From Streptacidiphilus jiangxiensis (lineage in GTDB: Bacteria > Actinomycetota > Actinomycetes > Streptomycetales > Streptomycetaceae): DNA of 64,000 nt. Every line of letters begins with the position of its first letter. The stretch's first letter is position 1. Location: NCBI RefSeq assembly GCF_900109465.1, contig NZ_FOAZ01000006.1, positions 1-64,000 of the forward strand, in the 5' to 3' direction. Made by a program: the position numbers and the translations under genes. The notes under the pieces were generated by a model. The model was not told where the DNA came from. It worked only from the letters and a program-made list of their open reading frames with translations, and made no database searches. This document shows positions 16,279 to 23,474 of the stretch, one piece after another.

Positions 16279-16947
16279 TCAGGACTGACGGCGCCGCAGG
16301 GCCGCGGCGGCGCGGTCGGCGGCGCGGCCCTCGCGGCGGTGGTGGTGGCGCTTGAGGTACCAGGCGAGCCAGTGCAGGGTGTCCGCGAGGCCGTCCAGGT
16401 TGGCGCCGGGCGGGAAGCGGACCGGGCGGTCGAGGAGGGCCAGGACCTCGTCGAGCAGCGCGGGGACCTGTGCGGTGTGCTCCAGGCGGGATTCACGCAG
16501 CGCCAGGTTGGCGAGTACGTGGACGAGACGGAGAGTTCGTCCTTTTTTCGTCCGGTTCCTCGGCCACCGACGCCCGGAAGAGCGCGACGCCCTCGCGGGC
16601 AGGGGGCACCGCCTCCGCGCGGCGCCCGCGCACGCCGAGGCACCGGGCCTGATCGACCAGCGCCTGCGCGAGCCAGGGCCGACAGTCCGCTCGACGACGA
16701 CCAGCCGTCCGAGTCGGACGCGCTCGGCGAGCACCGCCTCCAGCTCGTCGAGTCGGCCCGGCAACTCTCTGGCGCTGCTCAGGAGTTCGGTGAGCCGGTC
16801 GAGGCTCTCGGCGAGCTGCAAGCGGTGGCCGAGGCGCGTCGCGGGCGTCGCGGCACCCTCCTGCCGCAGCCGCTGCGCGGCGAGCTCGACGCCCAGCCGA
16901 GCCAGCGTCAACTGCCGTTCCGCGTCCGTTCCGTCGCGCTGGTCCAT
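16279..16947 (-). pseudogene. TPR-like protein gene with two compensating frame changes
   Basis: ATG 16947 has a GGCGGGGG site and the protein starts MDQRDGTDAERQLTLARLG, then helical repeat-like sequence. Near 16682-16700 the sensible reading moves to another frame (RPWLAQALVDQARCLGVRG, EAVPPAREGVALFRASVAEE), then at a run of six T (16543-16548, A on the coding strand) it returns to the first frame (LRLVHVLANLALRESRLEH and LADTLHWLAWYLKRHHH). The first frame stays open throughout but its middle is Arg/Pro-rich nonsense. Either two one-base errors or a young pseudogene explains this; the A-run could also be a slippage site. Confidence 0.6.
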
Positions 16948-17053
16948 CGACCCCCGCCTCGCACTCCCCCATCGGCACCATCCAGAGTAGACGGTGCAGC
17001 CATGCGAGGGACGGGACTTGACGTATACGCAGCGCGCGGAGCACAGTCTTTAT

Positions 17054-17068
17054 CGACAACGATTTTCA
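17054..17068 (+). promoter_or_regulatory. Zur/Fur-like box
   Basis: CGACAACGATTTTCA matches a Streptomyces Zur-type palindrome (TGAAAATGATTTTCA, from memory) at 12 of 15 positions, with a perfect right half. It sits 30 bases before the ATG at 17099, where a metal repressor would act. Confidence 0.45.
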
Positions 17069-17098
17069 TGTGCATGAGCGAACCGAACGGAGCTCCCC

Positions 17099-17488
17099 AT
17101 GTCGCTCGACGTCTCCCCCGAACTCCTCGCCCAGGCCGAGCGCGGCCCCGTCGACGAGGCCGACTTCATCGCCACCGTCCGTGACTCACTCCCCTACGCC
17201 TACAAGACCGTCGAAGCCCTCGCCGACCGACTCCCGCACACCGATGCCCCGTTCGTCGACGACAACACCCCGCCCACCGACGCCGAGCGCGGCCAGCTCC
17301 TGCGCGCCCTGGCCAGCAACGCGATCCGCGGCAGCCTGGAGCGCCACTTCGGCGTCACGCTCGCCTTCATGAACTGCCACAACGTCGCCGCGTTCCGCCC
17401 CGGCACCGAACACGAGGCCGCCTACTTGGAGTTCACCTCACTGCGCTCCCAGGTCCTGCACCAGTCCCCCGAGTTGCGCAACTGCTGA
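17099..17488 (+). CDS. Conserved actinobacterial hypothetical protein
   Basis: 129 residues, with GGAG before ATG 17099. The pattern SLDVSPELLAQAERG, SLPYAYKTVEALADRL, RGQLLRALASNAIRGSLERH and the ending LRSQVLHQSPELRNC recurs in streptomycete hypothetical proteins; I do not know its job. It has Cys in NCHN and at the last residue, but no classical zinc ribbon. The Zur/Fur-like box upstream suggests control by metal level. It ends one base before the stop of the convergent TetR gene. Confidence 0.7.
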   Translation: MSLDVSPELLAQAERGPVDEADFIATVRDSLPYAYKTVEALADRLPHTDAPFVDDNTPPTDAERGQLLRALASNAIRGSLERHFGVTLAFMNCHNVAAFRPGTEHEAAYLEFTSLRSQVLHQSPELRNC

Positions 17489-17489
17489 C

Positions 17490-18062
17490 CTACGCGACGC
17501 CGTAGCGCAGGCCGTCGAGGAGCAGGTCGAGAAGGCGGTCGGCGCGCTCGCGCTGGCCGGGGGCGCTGGTGACCAGGCCGACGCCGGCGAGGGTGAAGCC
17601 GACGTCGAGGGGGTCGAGGTCGGGACGCAGCACTCCGGCCCGGGCACCGGCGTCCAGCATGGTCGCGATCGCCGCGGCAAGCTTGGCGACGGACTCGGCG
17701 AACGGGTCCGCGCCGGAGGCGACCGCGGCGCGGAGGGCGTCCGCCATGCCCTGCTTGGCGGTGAGGTAGTCGATGAAGTTGTCCATCCAGCGACGCAGGG
17801 CCTGGTCGGGCGGATTGTCGGCGAGCAGCTGCGCCGCGCTGTCGCAGACACGGGCCAGCTCGTTGCGGTAGGCGGCCTCGACCAGCGCCTCGCGGGTCGG
17901 GAAGTGGCGGTAGAGCGTGGCCGAGCCGACGCCGGCGTCCTTGGCGATCGTGTCGATCGGCACGTCGGCGCCCTTCTCGGAGAAGGCGCGCACGGCTGCT
18001 TCCAGGATGCGCTCCCGGTTGCGGCGGGCGTCGGCGCGCAACACGCTCGGTTTGCTGGTCAA
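17490..18062 (-). CDS. TetR family transcriptional repressor
   Basis: 190 residues. The N-terminal helix-turn-helix is standard: RERILEAAVRAFSEKGAD, IDTIAKDAGVGSATLYRHFP and TREALVEAAY. The C-terminal ligand domain ends LLDLLLDGLRYGVA, as in the SbtR-like group. It is divergent from an SDR gene, and two palindromes lie between them, so it probably represses itself and the SDR gene until a small ligand of the SDR pathway binds. Confidence 0.9.
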   Translation of the reverse strand: MTSKPSVLRADARRNRERILEAAVRAFSEKGADVPIDTIAKDAGVGSATLYRHFPTREALVEAAYRNELARVCDSAAQLLADNPPDQALRRWMDNFIDYLTAKQGMADALRAAVASGADPFAESVAKLAAAIATMLDAGARAGVLRPDLDPLDVGFTLAGVGLVTSAPGQRERADRLLDLLLDGLRYGVA

Positions 18063-18099
18063 GGCCGTTCCTTTCGTCCGGGGACCAGTCTAGCTGGAC

Positions 18100-18151
18100 A
18101 ACCGGGGAGTTCCCCGCTTACGGTTGCGGATAACCGGGGAACTCCCCGGTT
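18100..18151. promoter_or_regulatory. Two tandem palindromic operators between tetR-type and SDR genes
   Basis: AACCGGGGAGTTCCCCG (18100-18116) and AACCGGGGAACTCCCCGGTT (18132-18151) are near-perfect palindromes sharing the same core. Their centres are about 33 bp apart, three helical turns, so two repressor dimers could bind one DNA face. Confidence 0.65.
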
Positions 18152-18250
18152 GTGACGCGGTCGCCCCGCGTTGTCCTCGGCCAGGCCTCGACCAGGCCCC
18201 GGCCAAGACCCGACCAAGACCCGACCGATCCCCAGCCAAGGAAGACCCTC

Positions 18251-19096
18251 ATGACCTCCCCGAAGACGGTTCTGATCACCGGCACCTCCTCCGGCATCGG
18301 CCTGGCGGCCGCGATCGGCGCCGCCCGCGCGGGCTGGACGACCGTCGCCACCATGCGCGACACCGGCAAGGCCGACGCCCTGCGCAAGGCCGCCGCCGAG
18401 GCGGGTGTGGAGGACCTCATCCAGGTCAAGCGCCTGGACGTCACCGACCCGACCGGCATCGCCACCTGCCTCGACGAGGTCGTCGCCGAGCACGGCCACC
18501 TGGACGCGCTGGTCAACAACGCGGGCGCCGCCCAGGTCGGCACCATCGAGCAGAGCAGCGTCGAGGACGTCCGCGCGGCCATGGAGGTCAACTTCTTCGG
18601 CGTCGTCGCGGTCACCCGCGCCGCGCTGCCGCACCTGCGCGCCTCCAAGGGCCGGGTGATCACCGTCACCAGCGTCGGCGGCGCCGTCGGACAGCCCTTC
18701 AACGAGGCGTACTGCGCGGCCAAGTTCGCCGTCGAGGGCTTCATGCAGTCCCTCGCGCCGGTCGCCGCCACCGTCGGCGTGGGCGTCACCGTCGTCGAGC
18801 CGGGTGCGGTGGCGAGCGAGTTCGTCGCCAACCTCGGCCTGGACGTCCCCGCGCTGCTCGCCGCCGCCGGGCCCTACGCCCCGGCGCTGCAGGCGTACAT
18901 CGCCCGCACCCAGAAGTCGTTCGGCAACGCGCAGACCCCCGCCGAGGCGGCCGCCCCGATCGTGGACGCCCTGACGGCCGACCGCGCGCCCTTCCGCGTC
19001 CAGACCTCGGCCTGGGCCCGCGACTTCGTCGCCACCACCCTCGCCGACCTCGACGGCTCCGCCGTCCAGTCGCTCACCGACTCCTGGGTGCGCTGA
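18251..19096 (+). CDS. SDR family NAD(P)-dependent oxidoreductase
   Basis: 281 residues from ATG 18251, preceded by AAGGAAG. The classical SDR marks are present: cofactor loop TGTSSGIG near residue 11, NNAGAA, catalytic Ser in TSVGGAVGQ and YCAAKFAVEG with the Tyr/Lys pair. The acidic residue after beta strand 2 is replaced by MRDTGKAD, which suggests NADP(H) preference. It is likely controlled by the divergent TetR-type repressor. Substrate unknown. Confidence 0.9.
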   Translation: MTSPKTVLITGTSSGIGLAAAIGAARAGWTTVATMRDTGKADALRKAAAEAGVEDLIQVKRLDVTDPTGIATCLDEVVAEHGHLDALVNNAGAAQVGTIEQSSVEDVRAAMEVNFFGVVAVTRAALPHLRASKGRVITVTSVGGAVGQPFNEAYCAAKFAVEGFMQSLAPVAATVGVGVTVVEPGAVASEFVANLGLDVPALLAAAGPYAPALQAYIARTQKSFGNAQTPAEAAAPIVDALTADRAPFRVQTSAWARDFVATTLADLDGSAVQSLTDSWVR

Positions 19097-19309
19097 CCGG
19101 AGCTCCGACGCCGACGCGCTGCAGGCCGGGGACCCGGGGCGAGGCCGAACCGGAGGGGCGAACGCGGGCCGCGACGGTGTCCGCGGGCGCCGGCCGCAGT
19201 AGGGTGTTCGCCGTTCAGCGAACATCGCACCTGCGAGCGCGACGACGAAGACTCCGCGACCGATCGAGCAAGCCCCGGCCCGTCGCGGGTCAGGACGGGA
19301 GCCACCGCC

Positions 19310-19654
19310 ATGACGCCGACCCCGGAACGCGCCGCCGGCGCGAGCCACCGTGCCGCACCGCTCCACGCGGACCTGGACCAGGTCCCCCTGGAAACGGCGC
19401 TGCTCGCCCTCGCGGACCCGGTCCGCCGCACCATCGTCCGCACCCTGGCGAACGCCGCCGACTGGGAACGGGCCTGCGGCAGCTTCGACGTGCCCGTCAC
19501 CAAGGCGACCCTCAGCCGCCACTTCGCGATCCTGCGCGAGGCGGGCCTGCTGGAGCAGCGCGACGCCGGCCCCAAGCGCCTCAACCGACTCCGGCGCCCG
19601 GAGTTCGAGGCGCGCTTCCCCGGCCTGCTGGAACTCGCCCTCTCCGACCGGTAG
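19310..19654 (+). CDS. ArsR-like helix-turn-helix regulator
   Basis: 114 residues with GGGAG before ATG 19310. Winged-helix features: LALADPVRRTIVRTLANA, then VTKATLSRHFAILREAGLLE (recognition helix) and GPKRLNRLRRPEFEARFPGL. No metal-binding Cys pair is visible in the helix, so it is of the non-metal ArsR type. The target is unknown; the next gene is separated by a strong terminator. Confidence 0.82.
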   Translation: MTPTPERAAGASHRAAPLHADLDQVPLETALLALADPVRRTIVRTLANAADWERACGSFDVPVTKATLSRHFAILREAGLLEQRDAGPKRLNRLRRPEFEARFPGLLELALSDR

Positions 19655-19670
19655 ACGCGCGACCGGTAGA

Positions 19671-19728
19671 CCGCCCTGACCGTGGTCCTCCGTGCCCGGC
19701 CGCACACGAAGGGCCACGGTCAGGGCGG
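19671..19728 (+). terminator. Long-loop hairpin after the ArsR-like gene
   Basis: A perfect 15-bp inverted repeat: CCGCCCTGACCGTGG (19671-19685) with CCACGGTCAGGGCGG (19714-19728). The loop is 28 bases. No T-run follows. Confidence 0.55.
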
Positions 19729-19895
19729 CGTCAAGACCGGCCCCGCCGACGTACGGGACGCGTCAAGGAGCCTTTGTCCGGGCCGGCGACCGACATGGAA
19801 TGGAGTCACGGTCTCCGGACGGACGGCGGCCGGTGGTCGGCGGCCGCCGCGTCGAGCGGTCAGGCGGCTCGAGCGGTGAGAGAGAAGTGTGGGCC

Positions 19896-20333
19896 ATGGT
19901 CGAGGCAACGAGGTCGCAGGGGCCGCGAGTGATCGTCGGGGTACGGGACCGCGTCGGCGACGTGCCGCTGCTGCACCGGGCGGCCGCCGAGGCGCGGCGG
20001 CGGCACGCCGTGCTGGTGCCGGTGCTGGCCTGGACCCCGGTCGGCGGCGAGGCCCTGTTCCGCACCCACCCCAGCCGGCAGCTGGAGCACGCATGGGAGC
20101 ACAACGCCTGCGTCGAGCTCGACGAGCTGGTGACCGACGCTTTCGGCCCGGAGGAGCCGGTGCGGGTGCACCCCGTCGTGGTCCGCGCGCAGACGCTACG
20201 CGACGCCGTCGCCGCGGTGGCGGTGTCGGAGGGCGACGTGGTCTTCCCCGATCCCCCGCGGCCGTCCTTGTGGGAGCGCCTCGGCGTGCGCCACCACGGC
20301 TCGCAGCACCACCGCGTCGCCCTGGCCGGCTGA
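19896..20333 (+). CDS. Universal stress protein-like domain protein
   Basis: 145 residues from ATG 19896 after a GAGAGAGAAG stretch. The start RVIVGVRDRVGDVPLL followed by HRAAAEARRRHAVLVPVLAW has the beta1-helix1-beta2 plan of UspA proteins, but the G-2x-G-9x-G(S/T) ATP loop is not seen, so it may not bind ATP. Function unknown. A GTG nine bases upstream is an alternative start. Confidence 0.6.
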   Translation: MVEATRSQGPRVIVGVRDRVGDVPLLHRAAAEARRRHAVLVPVLAWTPVGGEALFRTHPSRQLEHAWEHNACVELDELVTDAFGPEEPVRVHPVVVRAQTLRDAVAAVAVSEGDVVFPDPPRPSLWERLGVRHHGSQHHRVALAG

Positions 20334-20340
20334 GCGTCCC

Positions 20341-20415
20341 CATCCCAGCGGGCCCCATCCCAGCGGGCCCCATCCCAGCGGTCCGCATCCCAGCGGTCCG
20401 CATCCGAGCGATCCG
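20341..20415. repeat. Five tandem copies of a 15-bp repeat
   Basis: Unit CATCCCAGCGGGCCC twice, CATCCCAGCGGTCCG twice and CATCCGAGCGATCCG once, in direct tandem without spacers. The graded divergence suggests stepwise expansion. It lies between the Usp-like gene and the leader peptide. The unit length is a multiple of three, so open frames through it show pentapeptide repeats, but no gene is supported. Confidence 0.85.
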
Positions 20416-20510
20416 TGCCGTCCGGGCGATCGGGCCATCCGATTGATCCGGGCATCCATATTCCGGATGGTCGGCCGGAACCCCCGCGCGGACCTGTTAC
20501 TGTGCCCGGC

Positions 20511-20576
20511 ATGCAGCGCGACACCGACCTCGCCATGATGCGAATGATGCCCCCGCCACCGGAGGCGCTTCGCTAG
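20511..20576 (+). CDS. Met- and Pro-rich leader peptide (21 aa)
   Basis: ATG 20511 to TAG 20576 encodes MQRDTDLAMMRMMPPPPEAL plus a final Arg. Four of five consecutive codons (20535-20549) are Met, followed by four Pro codons; five of 21 residues are Met. A TACTGT box ends seven bases before the ATG, so the transcript may be leaderless. The stop codon sits in the middle of a perfect 16-base palindrome and an intrinsic terminator follows 25 bases later, before a SAM-related gene. This is the layout of a transcription attenuator in which ribosome stalling at Met codons is the signal. Confidence 0.6.
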   Translation: MQRDTDLAMMRMMPPPPEALR

Positions 20577-20634
20577 CGAAGCCTGCGCGCACACTGACGC
20601 GAAGGACCCTCCGGAAACGGAGGGTCCTTTTTTT
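20559..20634 (+). promoter_or_regulatory. Attenuator with mutually exclusive hairpins
   Basis: Three folds compete. (1) GCTTCGCTAGCGAAGC (20567-20582), a perfect palindrome around the leader stop. (2) Antiterminator: CCGGAGG (20559-20565) pairs with CCTCCGG (20608-20614) and CTTCGC (20568-20573) pairs with GCGAAG (20599-20604). (3) Terminator stem 20602-20629. Fold 2 consumes the left arm of fold 3. A ribosome reaching the stop would cover 20560-20590 and favour termination; one stalled at the Met codons would leave the antiterminator strand mostly free. Confidence 0.55.
20602..20634 (+). terminator. Intrinsic terminator upstream of the SAM-related gene
   Basis: Perfect 12-bp stem (AAGGACCCTCCG with CGGAGGGTCCTT), GAAA tetraloop, then seven T (20628-20634). 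A textbook terminator with a T-run is rare in such GC-rich DNA, and it stands before, not after, a gene. Confidence 0.85.
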
Positions 20635-20681
20635 GTTACCCGCAACGCCGCCACACCCACGACCACGGACGGACACCCCCC

Positions 20682-21524
20682 ATGACCCAGCGACCGGTCG
20701 TCGCCCTCACCGACTGCGCCGACGCCAACGCCCAGGCCCGCCAGGCGGCACGGATCGCCGCCCTGTTCGGCAGCACGCCCAGCATCCTGCCGCTCACCGG
20801 CGAGGACCCGGACGCCGCCGCCGCGCTGACGCTGCTGGACCTGCTGCGGGCCACCGAGCTCACCGGCGGGCCGACCCACCCGCTGGTCCTGCTGGTCAAC
20901 ATCGCACCCCGGGACGGCCACTGGCCCAACGGCTCGCCCTTCTGCTGGTTCGAGTACCGCGGGCACCTGGTGGTCTCCAGCTGGAACGAGCGGGTGCTGT
21001 CCCCGCTGGCCGCGCACCTCGGCATCACGCAGGTGCACATCACCGACGTCCGCGAGGTGGTCGAGGCCGCCGCGGCGGACTGGGCCGAGTTCACCCCGGA
21101 GCAGGTCGAGGAGATCGTCCGCACCCAGTTCCGCAGCCTCTGGTACGTGCCGCTGCTGGCGCGCTGGCTGGTGGACGGCCGCCCCGTGCCCGCCCGGCCG
21201 CAGACGCTGACGGCGCCCGCCACCGTCCAGACGGAGAACCCCCGGATCGCGGTGATCGACAACTTCGGCAACTGCAAGCTCGACGTCCCGGCGGACGCGC
21301 TGCCGGGCTACGCCCAGGGCGGCGCGATCACCGTGCACAGCCGCCACGACGGCCGCCCCGTCCAGGTGCGCTGCTACGACCGCCTCCCGGACGTGCCGCG
21401 CGGCGAGCCCGGGTTCACCACCGGCAGCTCGGGCGTCGGCTTCGCCGAGCTCGTGGTCCGCGGTGGCTCCGCGGCCGAGCTGTTCGCCCTGCGCCAGGGC
21501 GACCGCCTGCTGGCCTCGGTCTGA
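20682..21524 (+). CDS. SAM hydroxide adenosyltransferase-like protein
   Basis: 280 residues. The N-terminus RPVVALTDCADANAQARQ and the C-terminal VIDNFGNCKLDV resemble the two-domain SAM hydroxide adenosyltransferase (DUF62) family, which splits S-adenosylmethionine with water into adenosine and methionine. The central VDPGVG-like region is divergent (LVNIAPRDGHWPNG), so activity is uncertain. The end GSSGVGFAELVVRGGSAAE is typical of the streptomycete branch. It stands downstream of the Met-rich leader and terminator, which makes a Met/SAM role plausible. clpP3 follows after 161 bases with its own operator. Confidence 0.6.
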   Translation: MTQRPVVALTDCADANAQARQAARIAALFGSTPSILPLTGEDPDAAAALTLLDLLRATELTGGPTHPLVLLVNIAPRDGHWPNGSPFCWFEYRGHLVVSSWNERVLSPLAAHLGITQVHITDVREVVEAAAADWAEFTPEQVEEIVRTQFRSLWYVPLLARWLVDGRPVPARPQTLTAPATVQTENPRIAVIDNFGNCKLDVPADALPGYAQGGAITVHSRHDGRPVQVRCYDRLPDVPRGEPGFTTGSSGVGFAELVVRGGSAAELFALRQGDRLLASV

Positions 21525-21563
21525 CGCCGTCCCGGCAACGGTCGGCCGCCCTCGGGGAGTCGC

Positions 21564-21593
21564 TCTGCCCGCAGCGAATCTGCGGCGGGCAGA
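21564..21593 (+). promoter_or_regulatory. PopR-type operator boxes upstream of clpP3
   Basis: The known PopR site is TCTGCC-N3-GGCAGA. At 21579-21593 the sequence TCTGCGGCGGGCAGA fits with one mismatch. At 21564 a second TCTGCC forms a half site with a poor right arm. Both lie about 95-120 bases before the clpP3 ATG, as expected for an activator. Confidence 0.72.
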
Positions 21594-21685
21594 GAATCGG
21601 CTTCCGAGGGCCCGTCGCGGGTCAGAGTCGAGTCAACGGCGTCCCCGTCCCCCCGCCTCCTCGGCGGCATCGACCAGGAGAACCC

Positions 21686-22327
21686 ATGACTCGACTCACC
21701 ACCACGCACCCGATCCGTGCGGAGGAGGGCGACACCACGCCCACCCGGTTCGACGACCACCTGGCGGCGCAGCTGCTCTCCCAGCGGATCGTGCTGCTCG
21801 GCACGCAGGTCGACGAGGTGTCGGCCAACCGGGTCTGCGCGCAGTTGCTGCTGCTGTCGGCGCAGGACCCCCGCACCGACATCAGCCTCTACATCAACAG
21901 CCCCGGCGGGTCGGTGACGGCGGGTCTCGCCATCTACGACACCATGCGGCTGATCCCGAACGACGTCTCGACGCTGGCGATGGGCCTCGCCGCCAGCATG
22001 GGCCAGTTCCTGCTGACCGTGGGGACGCGCGGCAAGCGCTTCGGGCTGCCGAACGCGCGGATCATGATGCACCAGCCCTCGGCCGGGATCGGCGGCACCA
22101 CCTCGGACATCGAGATCCAGGCCGAGAACCTGGAGCACACCAAGAGGGCCATCGAGCGGATCACCGCCGAACACACCGGCCAGAGCGCCGAGACCATCGC
22201 CCGCGACAGCGACCGCGACCGCTGGTTCACGGCCGAACAGGCCAGGGAGTACGGGATGGTGGACCAGGTGGTGGAGTCGCTCGACGACATCCGCCCGGCC
22301 ACCTCGCGCCGACGGATGGGGCTGTGA
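21686..22327 (+). CDS. clpP3: ClpP-type serine protease subunit (ClpP3)
   Basis: 213 residues from ATG 21686 after a perfect AGGAG. ClpP forms a double-ring chamber that degrades proteins fed by Clp ATPases in the cytoplasm. The catalytic triad is complete: Ser104 in LAASMGQF, His129 in RIMMHQPS and Asp178 in [19 protein letters not shown] is the usual oxyanion/handle segment. In Streptomyces the clpP3-clpP4 operon is switched on by PopR when ClpP1/P2 fail; the operator boxes, clpP4 one base downstream and popR nearby all fit this. Confidence 0.96.
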   Translation: MTRLTTTHPIRAEEGDTTPTRFDDHLAAQLLSQRIVLLGTQVDEVSANRVCAQLLLLSAQDPRTDISLYINSPGGSVTAGLAIYDTMRLIPNDVSTLAMGLAASMGQFLLTVGTRGKRFGLPNARIMMHQPSAGIGGTTSDIEIQAENLEHTKRAIERITAEHTGQSAETIARDSDRDRWFTAEQAREYGMVDQVVESLDDIRPATSRRRMGL

Positions 22328-22328
22328 C

Positions 22329-22931
22329 ATGGGCGCGTACACCATTCCCTACGTCGTCGAGCGCACCGCGCAGGGCGAGCGGACCTACGACGTCTTCAGC
22401 CGCCTGCTGAACGAACGCATCATCTTCCTCGGCACCGAGATCGACGACGGCGTGGCCAACGCCGTCATCGCGCAGCTGCTGCACCTGGAGTCGGCCGGGC
22501 CCGAACAGGAGATCTCGATCTACCTCAACTCGCCGGGTGGTTCCTTCACTTCACTGATGGCGATCTACGACACGATGACGTTCGTGCAGGCGCCGATCTC
22601 CACGTTCTGCGTGGGCCAGGCGGCCTCGACGGCGGCGGTGCTGCTCGCCGGGGGCGACCTCGGGCGACGCTTCGTGCTCCAGCACGCGCGCGTCCTGCTC
22701 GGCCAGCCGGCCAGCGGCGGCCGGCAAGGGACGGTCTCCGACCTCAGCCTCGCCGCCAAGGAGATGGTCCGCATCCGCGCCCAGGTGGAGGAGGTCCTCT
22801 CCCGCCACACCCGTCACGACGTGGCGACACTGCGCGCGGACATGGACCGGGACAAGGTCCTCACGGCCGAGGAGGCGGTCTCCTACGGGATCGCCGACGA
22901 GGTGCTGAGCCGACGGGCCTTGTTCGTCTGA
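22329..22931 (+). CDS. clpP4: ClpP-type protease subunit lacking the catalytic His (ClpP4)
   Basis: 200 residues, starting one base after the clpP3 stop. [11 protein letters not shown] and Ser100 in GQAASTAAV are conserved and Asp175 (MDRDKV) is present, but the position of the catalytic His is Gly125: RVLLGQP instead of RIMMHQP. As read, this subunit should not cut on its own and probably acts inside a mixed ring with ClpP3. Length and overall sequence are otherwise normal for ClpP. Confidence 0.94.
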   Translation: MGAYTIPYVVERTAQGERTYDVFSRLLNERIIFLGTEIDDGVANAVIAQLLHLESAGPEQEISIYLNSPGGSFTSLMAIYDTMTFVQAPISTFCVGQAASTAAVLLAGGDLGRRFVLQHARVLLGQPASGGRQGTVSDLSLAAKEMVRIRAQVEEVLSRHTRHDVATLRADMDRDKVLTAEEAVSYGIADEVLSRRALFV

Positions 22932-22958
22932 ACCGTACTCCGTGACCCGCGGCCGACG

Positions 22959-23390
22959 TCAGGCGGCGAGGCAGAGGCCGTCGTAGCGCGTCGCAGTCGA
23001 GGTGCGGGTCCTCGCTGCGCGATCGCGGGCCGCGCGCAGCGGCGCGGTCCGGGCCAGCTCGTCCTGGGTGCGCGCGAGCAGGTCCCCGAGCCCCAGCCCG
23101 AGGGCCCGGGCGGCGGCCGCGAGCACCTCGGAGGAGGCCTCCTTACGGCCGCGCTCCAGCTCCGACAGGTACGGCATCGAGATCCGCGCCGCGTCCGCGA
23201 CGTCCTTCAGCGTCCGCTCCTGCGCGAGCCGTTCGCGCCGCAACGCCTCGCCGACCAGGTCACGCCACAGGGGTTCCCTCACGGCGGGGCCCTGCGGCGC
23301 GCCGGCCGGAGCGGCCCCGGCGGACGTGGGCGGCGCGGTACGCGGCCGCAACGGGATGACGCGGGGCTCGTTCTGCGCGGGAGTGCTCAC
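22959..23390 (-). CDS. popR: PopR, XRE-type activator of clpP3-clpP4
   Basis: 143 residues from GTG 23390. A helix-turn-helix (RTLKDVADAARISMPYLSEL, then ERGRKEAS) sits in the middle after a Pro/Ala-rich N-terminal tail. The C-terminus ends GLCLAA; terminal alanines of PopR are the known degradation signal for ClpP1/P2, so this end matters for control. When ClpP1/P2 is absent, PopR accumulates and activates clpP3-clpP4. It converges on clpP4. A single TCTGCC half site lies 45 bases upstream of its own start (23436-23441). Confidence 0.92.
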   Translation of the reverse strand: MSTPAQNEPRVIPLRPRTAPPTSAGAAPAGAPQGPAVREPLWRDLVGEALRRERLAQERTLKDVADAARISMPYLSELERGRKEASSEVLAAAARALGLGLGDLLARTQDELARTAPLRAARDRAARTRTSTATRYDGLCLAA

Positions 23391-23474
23391 CCCTCCAGAC
23401 TAGGCACCGGACGCCGTAGCGGAAGGGAGCGGCATTCTGCCCTCGGAGAAGCCTGTCGGCCGGTTGGACAAAGC

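Noticed and set aside
20341..20415. CRISPR-like array
   Set aside because: Units are 15 bp and directly adjacent, with no spacers and no cas genes; it is a simple tandem repeat.
23436..23450. PopR box upstream of popR
   Set aside because: Only the left half TCTGCC matches; the right arm (GGAGAA) is poor, so not listed as a feature.
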